A stretch of 64,000 nt of DNA from Flavobacteriales bacterium (GTDB lineage: Bacteria; Bacteroidota; Bacteroidia; Flavobacteriales_F; PHOS-HE28), in contig JAEUSV010000031.1 in the NCBI GenBank assembly GCA_016788485.1, positions 20,891 through 84,890 on the forward strand. The letters are read 5' to 3'. This document shows, piece after piece, positions 26,199-36,014 of this stretch. The notes below the pieces were generated by a model. The model was not told where the DNA came from. It worked only from the letters and a program-made list of their open reading frames with translations, and ran no database searches. The position numbers and the translations under genes are program-made. How positions within the stretch are numbered: position 1 is the stretch's first letter; each line of letters begins with the position of its first letter.

Positions 26199-27890
26199 TC
26201 ACTCCATCACGAGGCGGCACAGGCCGATGCGCTCTCCGTTCCGCAGCAGTTCGCAGAGCAGCGCACCACGTACGCCGGGTTCCACGGACAGCCTTGCGGC
26301 AGGCTGCACGTCGCGCGCCAAAACCACGCGCCCGAGCGCATCGAGGATGCGCACCCCATCGAACGGCACATCGATTTCAAGCGTCACCGTTCCATTTGCG
26401 GGCACGGGGTAGGCGATGACCTCCGCTACGGCACCTGGGCCGTCCACCATCGTGGGGAAGCTGCCGCTGCGGGCCACGAACATCGCATTGGTGTTGGGGT
26501 TGACCATCTGCATCACCGGCACGCCGGGTAAGGCCAGGGAGTCCTGGAAGTACCCGGCCGCATAGATGTTGCCGCCGTCATCCAGACCGATCCCACGGAT
26601 CCCGCGCGGATAGGAATTGCGCTGGGCCTGCACATTGAGCAATGCGCTGCTGCTGTCGAACCGCGCGAGGAAGAACCCGTAGGTGCCGCTGATCCCACTG
26701 TTGGGCGTGATGCCGCCGATGGTGAAGTTGCCTTGGTGCCAGCCACCGACGAGCAGCTTGTCGGGCGCCTCCAGCACCATGGCCTCGATGTCGTGGTCGT
26801 AGGTGCTGTTGCCCATGCGGGTGCCCCAGGTGATGTCGCCGGCCGCGTCCAGCTTCAGCACCACGTTCTTGTACGTGCCGAAGTTGCCGCTCACGGCGAT
26901 GTTGGGCACCCCAAGATGTCCGTAATCGCCCTCCCGATGGATGGCGGCATAGAGGTTCCCGTCGGCGTCGGCCTGGAGCACCTGCGCGTCATCGTAGCCG
27001 TAGCCCCCGATCACCTTGGTCCACTGCGGTGCGCCGTTCAGGTCGTACTTCACCAGCACCACATCGTGCGCCTGCCCGCTGGGTTGGATGTTGAGCAGCG
27101 TGTCGCCTTCGAAGAACAGGGTGTCGCCACGGGCGCGGAAGCCGGCGTACAGCATGCCGTCGGCGCCCACGGTGAGGGCCTGCACCTCGCTCGCGCTGTA
27201 GCTCCACTGCTCGCCGCAATCGGGCCGTCGGCTCCAGATCCCGTTGCCGTTGGGGTCCAGCTTCAGGAGGAAGCTGTTGTAATACTGGCTGCAGCCCTGC
27301 AGGCCGGGCAGCCCGGACACATCGAGCGTGTACTTGAAGCATCCGCCCACATAGATGTTGCCGTTCGCATCGCAGGCGATGGCCTTTGCCCATTCCAATT
27401 GCCCGCTCTGGAAGTCATTGCTGCCGTAGCGCTGTGCCCAGGCCCAGCTCCCGTCGGTGGCGCTCAATTTCGCCACGAACACGTCCATGCCGCCCACCTT
27501 CGTGAGGGTGGTGGTGCCGAAGGCCGCGGTGGCGCTCTGGAAGTAGCCGGTGATCACCACGCCGCCCGTGCCATCGAGGGCCAGGTCGTACGCGTCATCG
27601 AAGTTGTTCCCTCCCGCACGAACGACCCACAGCGGCACGCCCTGGTTGTCGTACTTCACCACGAACACATCGCTCTGGCCCACGCTGGTGATGGGGGGGA
27701 GCGCCCCGAAGGTCACGGTGCCGTAGAAGGAGCCGGCCGCGTAGCTGTTCCCCAGGTCGTCGGTGGCGAAGCCCATCACGCCCGGTGCGGCGCTGGCGCC
27801 TGTGGTGGGTTCGGCCCACTGCCAGTTGAAGGGTTGGGCCAAGCCGGCCAGTGCGAGGCAGCAGGACAGGGTAAGGAAGGAGGAGCGCAT
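26199..27890 (-). CDS. T9SS type A secreted protein with beta-propeller-like (SBBP-type) repeats
   Basis: 563 residues. The signal peptide ends near LAGLAQP. The body is a series of beta-propeller-like repeats of the form DDLGNSYAAGSFYGTVTFG, DGTGGVVITGYFQSATAAFG and DANGNIYVGGCF, alternating with FVVKYDNQG or LLKLDPNGNG strands. This is the SBBP/YxGG-like pattern common in secreted Bacteroidota proteins. The C-terminus (VIAYPVPANGTVTLEIDVPFDGVRILDALGR...) is a type A sorting domain. Probable surface or secreted beta-propeller; ligand unknown. The frame extends 141 bp upstream, but the ATG at 27890 starts the signal peptide. Confidence 0.82.
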   Translation of the reverse strand: MRSSFLTLSCCLALAGLAQPFNWQWAEPTTGASAAPGVMGFATDDLGNSYAAGSFYGTVTFGALPPITSVGQSDVFVVKYDNQGVPLWVVRAGGNNFDDAYDLALDGTGGVVITGYFQSATAAFGTTTLTKVGGMDVFVAKLSATDGSWAWAQRYGSNDFQSGQLEWAKAIACDANGNIYVGGCFKYTLDVSGLPGLQGCSQYYNSFLLKLDPNGNGIWSRRPDCGEQWSYSASEVQALTVGADGMLYAGFRARGDTLFFEGDTLLNIQPSGQAHDVVLVKYDLNGAPQWTKVIGGYGYDDAQVLQADADGNLYAAIHREGDYGHLGVPNIAVSGNFGTYKNVVLKLDAAGDITWGTRMGNSTYDHDIEAMVLEAPDKLLVGGWHQGNFTIGGITPNSGISGTYGFFLARFDSSSALLNVQAQRNSYPRGIRGIGLDDGGNIYAAGYFQDSLALPGVPVMQMVNPNTNAMFVARSGSFPTMVDGPGAVAEVIAYPVPANGTVTLEIDVPFDGVRILDALGRVVLARDVQPAARLSVEPGVRGALLCELLRNGERIGLCRLVME

Positions 27891-27954
27891 GGGCAGGTCG
27901 GTTGCGTGGGACGAAGATCGGTCGCCGCGCCGTTCATGCCGTGCACGCCTTGGT

Positions 27955-28722
27955 TCAGCGCGCGGGCAGCTCGCGCATGAGGGCCAGCACAAGCTCCACG
28001 AGCTCCCGGCGTTGGTCGGGCGTCCCCGCATCGCCCATGTTGTTGTGGGGCACGCTGGAGGTCACCACGCGCATGTGGAGGTCCTCGGCTTCCCGGGGAG
28101 TTGGCAGCACGCCCTCATCGGCGGGTTGATCACTGCTGCGGATGCTGCACACGAACGGCTTGCGCGTTCGAGGCAGCGGCATGCGCCGGTTATCAAGTGA
28201 TAACACGCATTCCACCAGGTCGGGGTGCAGTTGCGCGAACAGCATGCTGATGTCGCCGCCCTGGCTGTGGCCCATCACCGTCACGCGCGATACATCGAGC
28301 ATGGGGCGTTCCGTGCGCAACCTGTCCAGTACGAAGTGCAGGTTGGCAGCGCCGCGCTCCCAGCTTGGCCTTCGCACCACCTGGGCCACACCGGTCAACG
28401 GCAGTGGATCATCGGTGGGCAGTTCGTGCTGCACGCTCACCACGCACCAGCCGGCGGTGGCGAGCGCTTCGGCCAGGTGGCTGTAGTGCAGGTAGGAGCC
28501 GGGGCGGTTCTCATTGTAGCCGTGGCTGAGGAGCACCACGGGCTTTCCGGTGTCGGCACCGGTGGTGTGGTAGAATGCCACCGGTACCGGGCGATGTCGG
28601 GTGCTGTCCAACCAAGTGAGCGTGTCCATCACCACCTGGCCACGCAGGTTGCACGAAGCGTGGATGACGAGCGCGATGGCCACGATGGACCGCATGTTGA
28701 GCAGGGCGTTCGTTGTGCTCAT
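27955..28722 (-). CDS. Secreted alpha/beta hydrolase (esterase/lipase-like)
   Basis: 255 residues. The hydrophobic leader MRSIVAIALVIHASC lies nine residues in, so the protein is probably exported. The core shows VVLLSHGYNENRPGSYLHYSHLAEALA (oxyanion HG motif) and VTVMGHSQGGD with the nucleophilic Ser. A late His (SSVPHNNMGD) could complete the triad. It resembles platelet-activating-factor acetylhydrolase-like or dienelactone hydrolase-like esterases. The start at 28722 overlaps the GH3 stop in an ATGA arrangement, which indicates translational coupling and supports this start over the internal ATG at 28695. Confidence 0.82.
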   Translation of the reverse strand: MSTTNALLNMRSIVAIALVIHASCNLRGQVVMDTLTWLDSTRHRPVPVAFYHTTGADTGKPVVLLSHGYNENRPGSYLHYSHLAEALATAGWCVVSVQHELPTDDPLPLTGVAQVVRRPSWERGAANLHFVLDRLRTERPMLDVSRVTVMGHSQGGDISMLFAQLHPDLVECVLSLDNRRMPLPRTRKPFVCSIRSSDQPADEGVLPTPREAEDLHMRVVTSSVPHNNMGDAGTPDQRRELVELVLALMRELPAR

Positions 28723-31379
28723 GGCGCCAGTTCGATCACGGTGCGCAGCCGGATATCCTTGCTGGAACCGCCGATCATCAAGCGGAAGGCACCAGGCTCA
28801 GTGACCTCCACGAGCGCTTCGTTGAGCATGCTCAGCCGTTCAGCGGTGAGGTGGAACGTGACGCGCTGCGATGCGCCGCCGGCGAGCTTCACCCGCTGGA
28901 AGTCCTTCAGTTCCTTCACGGGACGCGTTACGCTGGCCAGCTCGTCGCGCACGTAGAGCTGCACCACCTCTTCTCCGTCCACCTCGCCGGTGTTGGTCAC
29001 CGTGAAAGAGATGTGCACGGTGTCCTTGGCCGTGAAGGTGCTGTCGCTGATCAGGAGGTCGCTGTAGGTGAAGCTGGTGTAGCTGAGCCCATAGCCGAAG
29101 GGGAAGAGCGGCTGGCCCGTGCCGTCCACGTAATCATCGCCGCGGCCGGTGGGGTGGTGGTTGTACACCAACGGCAGCTGGCCTTCGTTGCGGGGGAAGG
29201 TCATGGGGAGGCGACCGCTGGGGTTCCGCGTTCCGAGAAGCAGGTCGGCGATGGCGAGGCCGCCTGCTTCGCCCGGATACCATGCCATCAGCACGGCATC
29301 CACCTCATCGATCCAGTTGTCCATCGTGATGGCGCTGCCACCCACCAGCACCACGGTCACGGATCTGCCGGTGGAGGCCACCCGCTTGATCAGCTCCTCC
29401 TGCCGGCCCGGCAGCTTCAGGCTGCTCCGGTCGCGGAACTCACCTTCCTCAATGCCGGCCACGATGATCACCCGGTCGTGCTTCCGTGCCAGTTCCACCG
29501 CCTCGCCGATCGAGCGCTCGTCCCGTGCCCCATCCAGACCTGCGTCCCACACCAACCGGAAGCGTGCGTTGCCGGCGCGTTCGCGGTATTCGATGCGCAA
29601 CGCGGTGGCCTGGCCCTTCGTGAACAAGAACGGCATCACGGTGGTGCCATGGCCTTGTTCCTCCCAGCGGTCGATGTAGAGCTCGCCGTCCAGCCACAGG
29701 CGATAGCCGTCGTTGCCTTCGACACCGATGTTGAACACACCGCTTTCCTTGGGCATGATCGTGCCTTCCCAGCGCACTCCAAAATGGTCGTAGGCCACGC
29801 GCGGGTCCGGACCGAAGAGCGTCCACTGGAAGTCGATGGTTCCATCGGTGCGCGTGAAGGCGGGCGTGGCATCCAGGTCGATGCCGTCGTAGTAGGTGCC
29901 CAGCAGTCCTGGCTTGCTTATCGCGCCTTCACTGTGGAAGAGCACGCTGTCCGGAACGGTGGGGTACCGCACGCTGCTGCGCCCGCAGCCTTTGGTCCAT
30001 GATAGCCGGCCCACCCAGTGCACACGTCCTTCCATGGCATCCCAGATGGACACCGGCCGGTTCCCGGGACCGCTGTAGCCGCCAAGGCGCGCCTCCCGGG
30101 CCTCCTCACCGATCACCAGGATGCTCGGCGCGTTCTTGGGCAGTGGAAGCGTCCGGTTGCGGTTCTTCAGCAGCACGGCGCTCTTCACCGCCGCTTCGTA
30201 GGCAAGCTCGCGGTGCGCATGCATGTCCAGCGCGCGGAGCAACGAGTCGTCCGCGTATGGCCGGTCGAAGAGCCCCAGCTCGAATTTCATCCGCAGCACC
30301 CGCGCCACGGCACTATCGATCGCCGCCTGCTTCGCGCTGCCGTCGAGGTATGGCGGGATGAACAACGCCTCATGTGCCAGGTCGGTCTGGAAGATCACGT
30401 CCTGGCCGTTCTCCACGCTCTGCCGGCCCGCATCCGCGTAGTCCTTGGCGGTGAAGTGGAGAACGTTCGCACCGCCGGTCGCCGCCGCATCGCTGATCAC
30501 GAAGCCACGGAAGCCCCAGTCTTTGCGGAGCACATCGTTCAGGAGCCAGCTGTTCGCGCTGCACGGGCGCCCGTTCAAGCTGTTGTAGGCGGTCATCAGG
30601 GAGCGCGCACCGCCCAACTTCGCGCAGGCCTCGAAGGGCTTCAGGTGGGTCTCGCGCAGCAGCCGTTCGCTGTGGAAGGCCGGATAGCTGTCGCGTCCGC
30701 CGTCGCCATGGTTGGCCACGAAGTGCTTGGGCGTGGTGATGATGCCGCGGCTTTCCAGGGCCTTCACGTAGGCCACGCCCATCCACGAGGCCAGGAGCGG
30801 GTCCTCGCCATAGGTCTCCTCCACCCGGCCCCAGCGCACGTCGGTGGCCAGGTTCACCACGGGGCTCAGCACCATGCGGATGCCGCGGGCCCTGGTCTCC
30901 AAGGCGATGGCCGTGCTCACCCGCCCCATCAACGTGGTGTCGAAGCTGGCGGCCAGGGCGATGCTCTGCGGGAACGCCGTGGCGCCGGGCAGCACCAGCC
31001 CGTGCAGCGCTTCCTCGTAGGGGATGAAGGGGATGCCCAGGCGGGTGCGCTCGCGGAAGTAGCGCTGGCTGGCGTTGATGCGTTCCAACAGGGGGGCGCC
31101 GGCAGTGCCCTGCGCGTGGCCGATCACCTGCTGGGTGGCGGTCTGTGCGTTGGTGCCGCGGTCGAGCTGGAGGCCGAAGATCCCGTTCGCGTAGCGCGCG
31201 CTGTCAGGCCCCACTTCACCCACCACCATGAATAGCTGCCTGAACTTCTCCTCCAGCGTCATGCGCCCGAGCAGGTCCTGCACGCGCGCGGCCGTGGAAC
31301 GCGAAGGGTCCTGGTAGGGAAGCTGGGCCCGGAGCGCAGGACCGCCGAGCAAGAGGAGCAACAGGAGTGGGCCGCGCAC
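28719..31379 (-). CDS. Glycoside hydrolase family 3 with PA14 insert
   Basis: 886 residues with a signal peptide (LLLLLLLGGPALRAQ). The GH3 N-terminal barrel includes IPFIPYEEALHGL, GVAYVKALESRGIITTPKHFVANHG and GFRGFVISDAAATG, with Asp297 as the likely nucleophile. The C-terminal alpha/beta domain is interrupted at about 488-617 by a PA14 carbohydrate-binding module (GLLGTYYDGIDLD, EGNDGYRLWLDGE). A fibronectin-III-like end (FTVTNTGEVDGEEVVQLYV) follows. Expected activity is exo-acting beta-glucosidase or beta-xylosidase in the periplasm or at the surface. The only plausible start is GTG at 31379. It is coupled by ATGA to the esterase-like gene. Confidence 0.92.
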   Translation of the reverse strand: MRGPLLLLLLLGGPALRAQLPYQDPSRSTAARVQDLLGRMTLEEKFRQLFMVVGEVGPDSARYANGIFGLQLDRGTNAQTATQQVIGHAQGTAGAPLLERINASQRYFRERTRLGIPFIPYEEALHGLVLPGATAFPQSIALAASFDTTLMGRVSTAIALETRARGIRMVLSPVVNLATDVRWGRVEETYGEDPLLASWMGVAYVKALESRGIITTPKHFVANHGDGGRDSYPAFHSERLLRETHLKPFEACAKLGGARSLMTAYNSLNGRPCSANSWLLNDVLRKDWGFRGFVISDAAATGGANVLHFTAKDYADAGRQSVENGQDVIFQTDLAHEALFIPPYLDGSAKQAAIDSAVARVLRMKFELGLFDRPYADDSLLRALDMHAHRELAYEAAVKSAVLLKNRNRTLPLPKNAPSILVIGEEAREARLGGYSGPGNRPVSIWDAMEGRVHWVGRLSWTKGCGRSSVRYPTVPDSVLFHSEGAISKPGLLGTYYDGIDLDATPAFTRTDGTIDFQWTLFGPDPRVAYDHFGVRWEGTIMPKESGVFNIGVEGNDGYRLWLDGELYIDRWEEQGHGTTVMPFLFTKGQATALRIEYRERAGNARFRLVWDAGLDGARDERSIGEAVELARKHDRVIIVAGIEEGEFRDRSSLKLPGRQEELIKRVASTGRSVTVVLVGGSAITMDNWIDEVDAVLMAWYPGEAGGLAIADLLLGTRNPSGRLPMTFPRNEGQLPLVYNHHPTGRGDDYVDGTGQPLFPFGYGLSYTSFTYSDLLISDSTFTAKDTVHISFTVTNTGEVDGEEVVQLYVRDELASVTRPVKELKDFQRVKLAGGASQRVTFHLTAERLSMLNEALVEVTEPGAFRLMIGGSSKDIRLRTVIELAP

Positions 31380-31507
31380 GGCGGAAAGCTAGTGAGCGGG
31401 ATGTTGATCAACGGTCCGCGGTCCTGGCACCCTGCCGACTAACTCTACCAAGGACCTGAAGTGCGAACAAGCGCTGCATCTTCGGAAGGGCCGGGCCCCT
31501 GGGTCCA

Positions 31508-31975
31508 TCAACCGGCACAGGAAAGCACTTCTTCCGCGCGTTCGGACTGACCTTCGAAGAGGAATGCGACGCCGTCATCCACCGATCGGAAGTAACCCAC
31601 CTTGAAGGGGATCTTGGGCGAGGAATGGTCCATGATCCGCTCCACGCTCATCTGGTTGAAATAGTCCGAAGAGGGTAGGATGGCCATGCGCTCCAACATG
31701 CCTGCCGCGATCAACCGCGGGAACCAGTTCTCGTTGGTCCATGTCTCTTCAGGCTTGAGGATCGCGGTCATCAACCGCAGATCGGCGAGCCATCGCTTGA
31801 CGCGGTGCTCCACAACGAAGGCCAGCGCGGTTTCGAGCCCTTGTCGGTATTGTGCCGGGTCAGCATAGCCCTTCCAATGCAGCACGACCAAGGCATCCTG
31901 CGGCTTGTGCACGATCTCGAGGAAAGGCTCGTCCATGACGAGCACTCTATCCCCATTGTTCAATACGCGTTCCAT
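31508..31975 (-). CDS. STAS/SpoIIAA-like cytosolic protein
   Basis: 155 residues without a signal peptide. The sequence ALVVLHWKGYADPAQYRQGLETALAFV, RVKRWLADLRLM, TWTNENWFPRLIAAGMLERMAILPSSDYFNQMSVE and the GYFRSVDDGVAFL end follow the pattern of small Bacteroidota STAS/SEC14-like proteins of unknown role. Such domains bind nucleotides or lipids, or act as anti-anti-sigma-like switches; none of these is shown here. The ATG at 31975 is clear. The upstream strand carries TAACTTGG, a near match to the -7 consensus, a few bases before the start. Confidence 0.6.
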   Translation of the reverse strand: MERVLNNGDRVLVMDEPFLEIVHKPQDALVVLHWKGYADPAQYRQGLETALAFVVEHRVKRWLADLRLMTAILKPEETWTNENWFPRLIAAGMLERMAILPSSDYFNQMSVERIMDHSSPKIPFKVGYFRSVDDGVAFLFEGQSERAEEVLSCAG

Positions 31976-32173
31976 GCGGCCTAGAAGGAACCAAGTTAGC
32001 CACTCCAGGCGCTGATCGCAATGGCGCCTGCTTTTCAGGAGGTCGATCCGGCCTGACGGGCTCCGGTCATGGTGTGGGTACTCCGGGGGGATCCCGTCAC
32101 CAAGGCACGGCCCGGGCTGAAGAAGCCTGAACTGCGCGCCTCCCTAACTTCGTGCCCCTCAAGCGAAAGCGGG

Positions 32174-33514
32174 ATGTTCGAGAACCTCAGTGACAAGCTC
32201 GAAAGAGCGTTCAAGGTCCTTAAGGGCCAGGGCCAGATCAGCGAGATCAACGTGGCGGAGACCGTGAAGGAGATCCGCCGGGCGCTGCTCGATGCCGACG
32301 TGAACTACAAGACCGCCAAGGACTTCACCGACCGTGTGAAGACCAAGGCGCTGGGCCAGAACGTGCTCACCAGCATCAGCCCGGGCCAGCTGCTCACCAA
32401 GATCACCCACGACGAGCTGGCGGAACTCATGGGCGGGCAGGCGGCCGGCATCAACATGGGCGGCAACCCCACGGTGGTGCTCATGAGCGGCCTTCAGGGG
32501 TCGGGTAAGACCACCTTTAGCGGCAAGCTGGCCAATTACATCCGCAAGAAGGGCAAGCGCCCGCTGCTGGTGGCCTGCGACGTGTACCGCCCCGCGGCCA
32601 TCGACCAGTTGGAGACCCTGGGCAAGCAGCTCGACATCGCCGTGTACAGCGAGCGGGCCAACAACGACCCAGTGGCGATCGCGCAGAACGCCATCGCCTT
32701 CGCCAAACAGCACGGTTTCACCGCCGTGATCGTGGACACCGCCGGCCGCCTTGCGGTGGACGAGGCCATGATGGACGAGATCACCCGGGTGAAGAAGGCC
32801 ATCCAGCCGCAGGAAACGCTGTTCGTGGTGGACAGCATGACCGGCCAGGACGCCGTGAACACCGCCAAGGCCTTCAACGACCGCCTCAACATCGACGGCG
32901 TGGTGCTCACCAAGCTCGACGGCGATGCGCGCGGCGGTGCGGCCCTCAGCATCCGCAGCGTGGTCGACAAGCCGATCAAGTTCATCGGCACCGGCGAGAA
33001 GATGGAGGCGCTGGACGAGTTCCACCCCGATCGCATGGCCGGCCGCATCCTGGGCATGGGCGACGTGGTCAGCCTGGTGGAGCGCGCACAGGAGCAGTTC
33101 GACGAGAAGCAGGCCCGCGAGCTCAGCAAGAAGATCGCGAAGGACCAGTTCGGCTTCGACGACTTCCTGGAGCAGATCGGTCAGATCAAGAAAATGGGGA
33201 ACATGAAGGACCTCATGGGCATGATCCCCGGTGTGGGCAAGGCGCTCAAGAACATCGACATCCCCGACGACGCGTTCAAGGGCATCGAGGCCATGATCAA
33301 GAGCATGACCCCCGACGAGCGCAAGAACCCCGCCCTCATCAATGGCAGCCGTCGCACCCGCATCGCCAAGGGCAGCGGCACCAATGTGGAGCAGGTGAAC
33401 AAGCTGCTCAAGCAGTTCGAGGAGACCCGGAAGATGATGAAGATGATGGGGGACAAGACCAAGATGATGAACATGATGCGCCAGATGCAGCAGGCGCAGG
33501 GCATGCGTCGCTGA
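32174..33514 (+). CDS. ffh: Signal recognition particle protein Ffh
   Basis: 446-residue SRP54 GTPase that binds signal sequences of inner-membrane proteins and 4.5S RNA. The N domain covers about 1-90. The G domain has P-loop GLQGSGKTT (106-114), DTAGRL and TKLDGDARGGAAL. The Met-rich M domain ends in KMMKMMGDKTKMMNMMRQMQ. An in-frame extension of 35 codons upstream lacks family similarity, so the ATG at 32174 (MFENLSDKLERAF) is used. The upstream TAACTTCG is a one-mismatch -7 element. A DinB/YfiT gene follows 35 bp downstream. Confidence 0.97.
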   Translation: MFENLSDKLERAFKVLKGQGQISEINVAETVKEIRRALLDADVNYKTAKDFTDRVKTKALGQNVLTSISPGQLLTKITHDELAELMGGQAAGINMGGNPTVVLMSGLQGSGKTTFSGKLANYIRKKGKRPLLVACDVYRPAAIDQLETLGKQLDIAVYSERANNDPVAIAQNAIAFAKQHGFTAVIVDTAGRLAVDEAMMDEITRVKKAIQPQETLFVVDSMTGQDAVNTAKAFNDRLNIDGVVLTKLDGDARGGAALSIRSVVDKPIKFIGTGEKMEALDEFHPDRMAGRILGMGDVVSLVERAQEQFDEKQARELSKKIAKDQFGFDDFLEQIGQIKKMGNMKDLMGMIPGVGKALKNIDIPDDAFKGIEAMIKSMTPDERKNPALINGSRRTRIAKGSGTNVEQVNKLLKQFEETRKMMKMMGDKTKMMNMMRQMQQAQGMRR

Positions 33515-33549
33515 TCCCTCGTGCTCCCTGGTCCAGCGCTCCACCGCAT

Positions 33550-34095
33550 ATGTCCGTCCCCACCGACCCCCTCGAGGCGCTCAAGTACCCCATCGGTCGC
33601 TTCGTGCGCGGCACCAAGGCCTCCACACCGGAGCGCCGTCGGGAGCTGATCGCCCGCATTGAACGGTACCCGGTCGACCTGGAGGCCGCGCTGGAGGGCT
33701 GGTCCGATGCGGACCTGGACACACCCTATCGTCCAGGCGGGTGGACCGTTCGCCAGCTCGTGCACCACATCGCCGACAGCCACGGTCAGAGCCTGCACCG
33801 CTTCAAGCTGGCCTTGACCGAGGAGCGCCCGACCATCAAGCCTTACAAGGAGGCGCTATGGGCCGAGCAGGAGGATGCGCGCATCATGCCCCTGGCTCCC
33901 TCGCTCGCCATCATCCGCGGATCGCATGCGCGATGGGCCGTGTTGATGCGGGCCATGACCGATGCGGAGTGGGACCTGAGCTTCTTCCATCCGGAGCAAC
34001 AGCGCGAGATCGGCCTGGCCGAGGCGCTTGAGCTGTACGCCTGGCACAGCGCGCATCACCTGGCGCACATCGCGCGGTTGAAGGCACGGGGATGA
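33550..34095 (+). CDS. DinB/YfiT-family putative metal-dependent hydrolase or thiol transferase
   Basis: 181 residues. The signature LKYPIGRFV, YRPGGWTVRQLVHHIADSHGQSLHRFKLALTE, PTIKPYKEALWAEQEDAR and YAWHSAHHLAHI is the YfiT/BstA branch of the DinB four-helix-bundle family. The three-His metal site comes from HHIADSH and AWHSAHH. In Bacilli BstA transfers bacillithiol; the Bacteroidota cofactor thiol is not evident here. It lies 35 bp after ffh on the same strand and is probably cotranscribed. Confidence 0.88.
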   Translation: MSVPTDPLEALKYPIGRFVRGTKASTPERRRELIARIERYPVDLEAALEGWSDADLDTPYRPGGWTVRQLVHHIADSHGQSLHRFKLALTEERPTIKPYKEALWAEQEDARIMPLAPSLAIIRGSHARWAVLMRAMTDAEWDLSFFHPEQQREIGLAEALELYAWHSAHHLAHIARLKARG

Positions 34096-34124
34096 TCCGA
34101 AAGCGTTCGTAGGAGATCCGCTGC

Positions 34125-34134
34125 GATCGGTCGA
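34125..34134 (+). promoter_or_regulatory. Core of the repeated upstream motif, copy 2
   Basis: GATCGGTCGA, the 10-base core shared with 9304-9313 and 36153-36162. It lies 41 bases before the first ATG of the downstream T9SS gene. Confidence 0.3.
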
Positions 34135-34175
34135 GCGCGGAACCAATTTCGTCGATCCCGCGTAGGAGGGCCGTC

Positions 34176-36014
34176 ATGATGGCTCCCATGCGTTACCTCG
34201 CTATTGCCTTCCTCGTTCTTGGCGGACCCTCCTACGCCCAAACGGGGCCCGGTGGCGTCGGCAGCAGCGCGAACAACGTGCTCTGGCTCCGTGCGAACTC
34301 GGGCGTGACCCACAGCAGTGGTGCGGTGACGCAATGGAACGACCAGAGCGGGAACAACAACCACGCCTACCTGCCCGGTTCGATCCCCACGGCCACACCC
34401 ATGCTGGTCACCAATTCGGTGAACGGCTATCCCTCACTTGATTTCGACGGTTCCGATGACCAGCTGTGGGTGAACGATGCCGCCTCGCTGGACCTGACCC
34501 AGTGGCATTTCTTCATCGTCGTCACGGTCGACCTTCAGAAGGACTACAACGCTTGGTTGGTGAAGGGGAACGACGGGCAGGAGAACTACGAGATGTTGAG
34601 CTACACGGACGGGAACATCCACACCCCGACCTACTACACCGATGGCACACGGACATTCCCGAGCTCCGCTGCCGGCCAGGTCACGACGACCACATTCGAC
34701 GTGATCGAATATTCCTACAATACGGCGGTGGGGCGCGATGTGTACAAGAACGCGACCAACATCGTCACGGACAACGAGAACAAGACCCCCCAGGTGAACA
34801 ACCTGCCCTTGTACATCGCCAACGAACGGAGCACGACCGGCAGGAACGTGAACGGCGATATCGCCGAGGTCGTCGCGTTCAACGCGCGGCTCAATGGCAC
34901 GCAACGGATCATCGTCAACAACTACCTGGCCGCCAAGTACGGTCGCTCCCTTGGGGTCAACGACATCTATCTCCAGGACCTTCCCGCCAACGGCAACTAC
35001 GACCACGACGTGGCCGGTATCGGCCGCATCAGCGCGGCCAACCAGCAGAACGATTCCCATGGGTCGGGCGTGGTGCGCATCAACAATGCGACCGGCCTTG
35101 GCGACAACGAGTTCCTGATCTGGGGCCACGACAACCGCGACATGGACGCCTGGGGCATCTCCGATTTCCCGCCCGCCATCCAAGGCCGTGTGGCAAGGGT
35201 GTGGCGCGTGAACGAGGTGAGCACGGCGGGCGCTGCCGTGGATGTGGGCAACGTGGACATCACGTTCGACCTGGCCGGTTTGGGCGCGGTCACCGCGGGC
35301 GATCTACGCCTGTTGGTGGATACTGATAACGACGGGTTGTTCGCGGACGAGACGCCGATCGGTGGCGCGACCAATCCGAGCGGCAGCCTCTATCGCTTCA
35401 CGGCGGTCAACGCGCTTGCCAACAACCTGCGCTTCACCATTGGTACGGCGAACGCCATCGGCACCCCGCTGCCCATCGAGCTCATCGCGTTCAACGCCCG
35501 GCCCATCGGTCCACGTACGGTACGCACCTGGTGGTCCACCGCCACGGAGACGAACAATGCGGGCTTCCAGGTCGAGCGCAGCATCGACCTGCTCTCCTGG
35601 GAGGTGACGGCCGAGGTGGCTGGCGCTGTGAACTCGGCGGCCATGCTGAACTACGAGGCTTTCGACCGGGAGGCACCTGCCGGAACCGTCTATTACCGTC
35701 TGCGACAGACCGATCTCGATGGCCGGAGCGAAGTGTTCGATCCGGTCGCCGTTCGCCTTGATGCGGATGCGGGTGATGACCTGCTTGTCTTCCCCAACCC
35801 GATCGATGGTCCGTTGAACGTGGTGGTGAACGATGCGGGTGATGCACAGGTGCGTTTCCAGCTTTTCGATGCCGAAGGCCGGGAGATGCTGGTGCGAACT
35901 GAGACCATGGGCCCCGGGGCCTATCGCCTGGGCACGGAGAAACTGGTGCCGGGTGGTTACATCCTTCGTGTGTTGATGCCCGGACAGGTCCGCACGGTTC
36001 GCCTGGTCCGCTGA
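34176..36014 (+). CDS. T9SS type A surface protein, LamG-like, paralogue 1
   Basis: 612 residues. The signal peptide ends at SYAQT. The mature N-terminus GPGGVGSSANNVLWLRANSGV and WNDQSGNNNHAYLP leads into a concanavalin/LamG-type domain (to about 250) whose end reads IAEVVAFNARLNGTQRIIVNNYLAAKYG. The middle region (about 270-420) carries NEFLIWGHDNRDMDAWGI and a DTDNDGLFADE loop resembling a calcium-binding site. The C-terminus (LLVFPNPIDGPLNVVV...GQVRTVRLVR) is a type A sorting domain. Starts at 34176, 34179 or 34188 are all possible. The next gene is a close paralogue. Likely surface-displayed; ligand unknown. Confidence 0.85.
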   Translation: MMAPMRYLAIAFLVLGGPSYAQTGPGGVGSSANNVLWLRANSGVTHSSGAVTQWNDQSGNNNHAYLPGSIPTATPMLVTNSVNGYPSLDFDGSDDQLWVNDAASLDLTQWHFFIVVTVDLQKDYNAWLVKGNDGQENYEMLSYTDGNIHTPTYYTDGTRTFPSSAAGQVTTTTFDVIEYSYNTAVGRDVYKNATNIVTDNENKTPQVNNLPLYIANERSTTGRNVNGDIAEVVAFNARLNGTQRIIVNNYLAAKYGRSLGVNDIYLQDLPANGNYDHDVAGIGRISAANQQNDSHGSGVVRINNATGLGDNEFLIWGHDNRDMDAWGISDFPPAIQGRVARVWRVNEVSTAGAAVDVGNVDITFDLAGLGAVTAGDLRLLVDTDNDGLFADETPIGGATNPSGSLYRFTAVNALANNLRFTIGTANAIGTPLPIELIAFNARPIGPRTVRTWWSTATETNNAGFQVERSIDLLSWEVTAEVAGAVNSAAMLNYEAFDREAPAGTVYYRLRQTDLDGRSEVFDPVAVRLDADAGDDLLVFPNPIDGPLNVVVNDAGDAQVRFQLFDAEGREMLVRTETMGPGAYRLGTEKLVPGGYILRVLMPGQVRTVRLVR

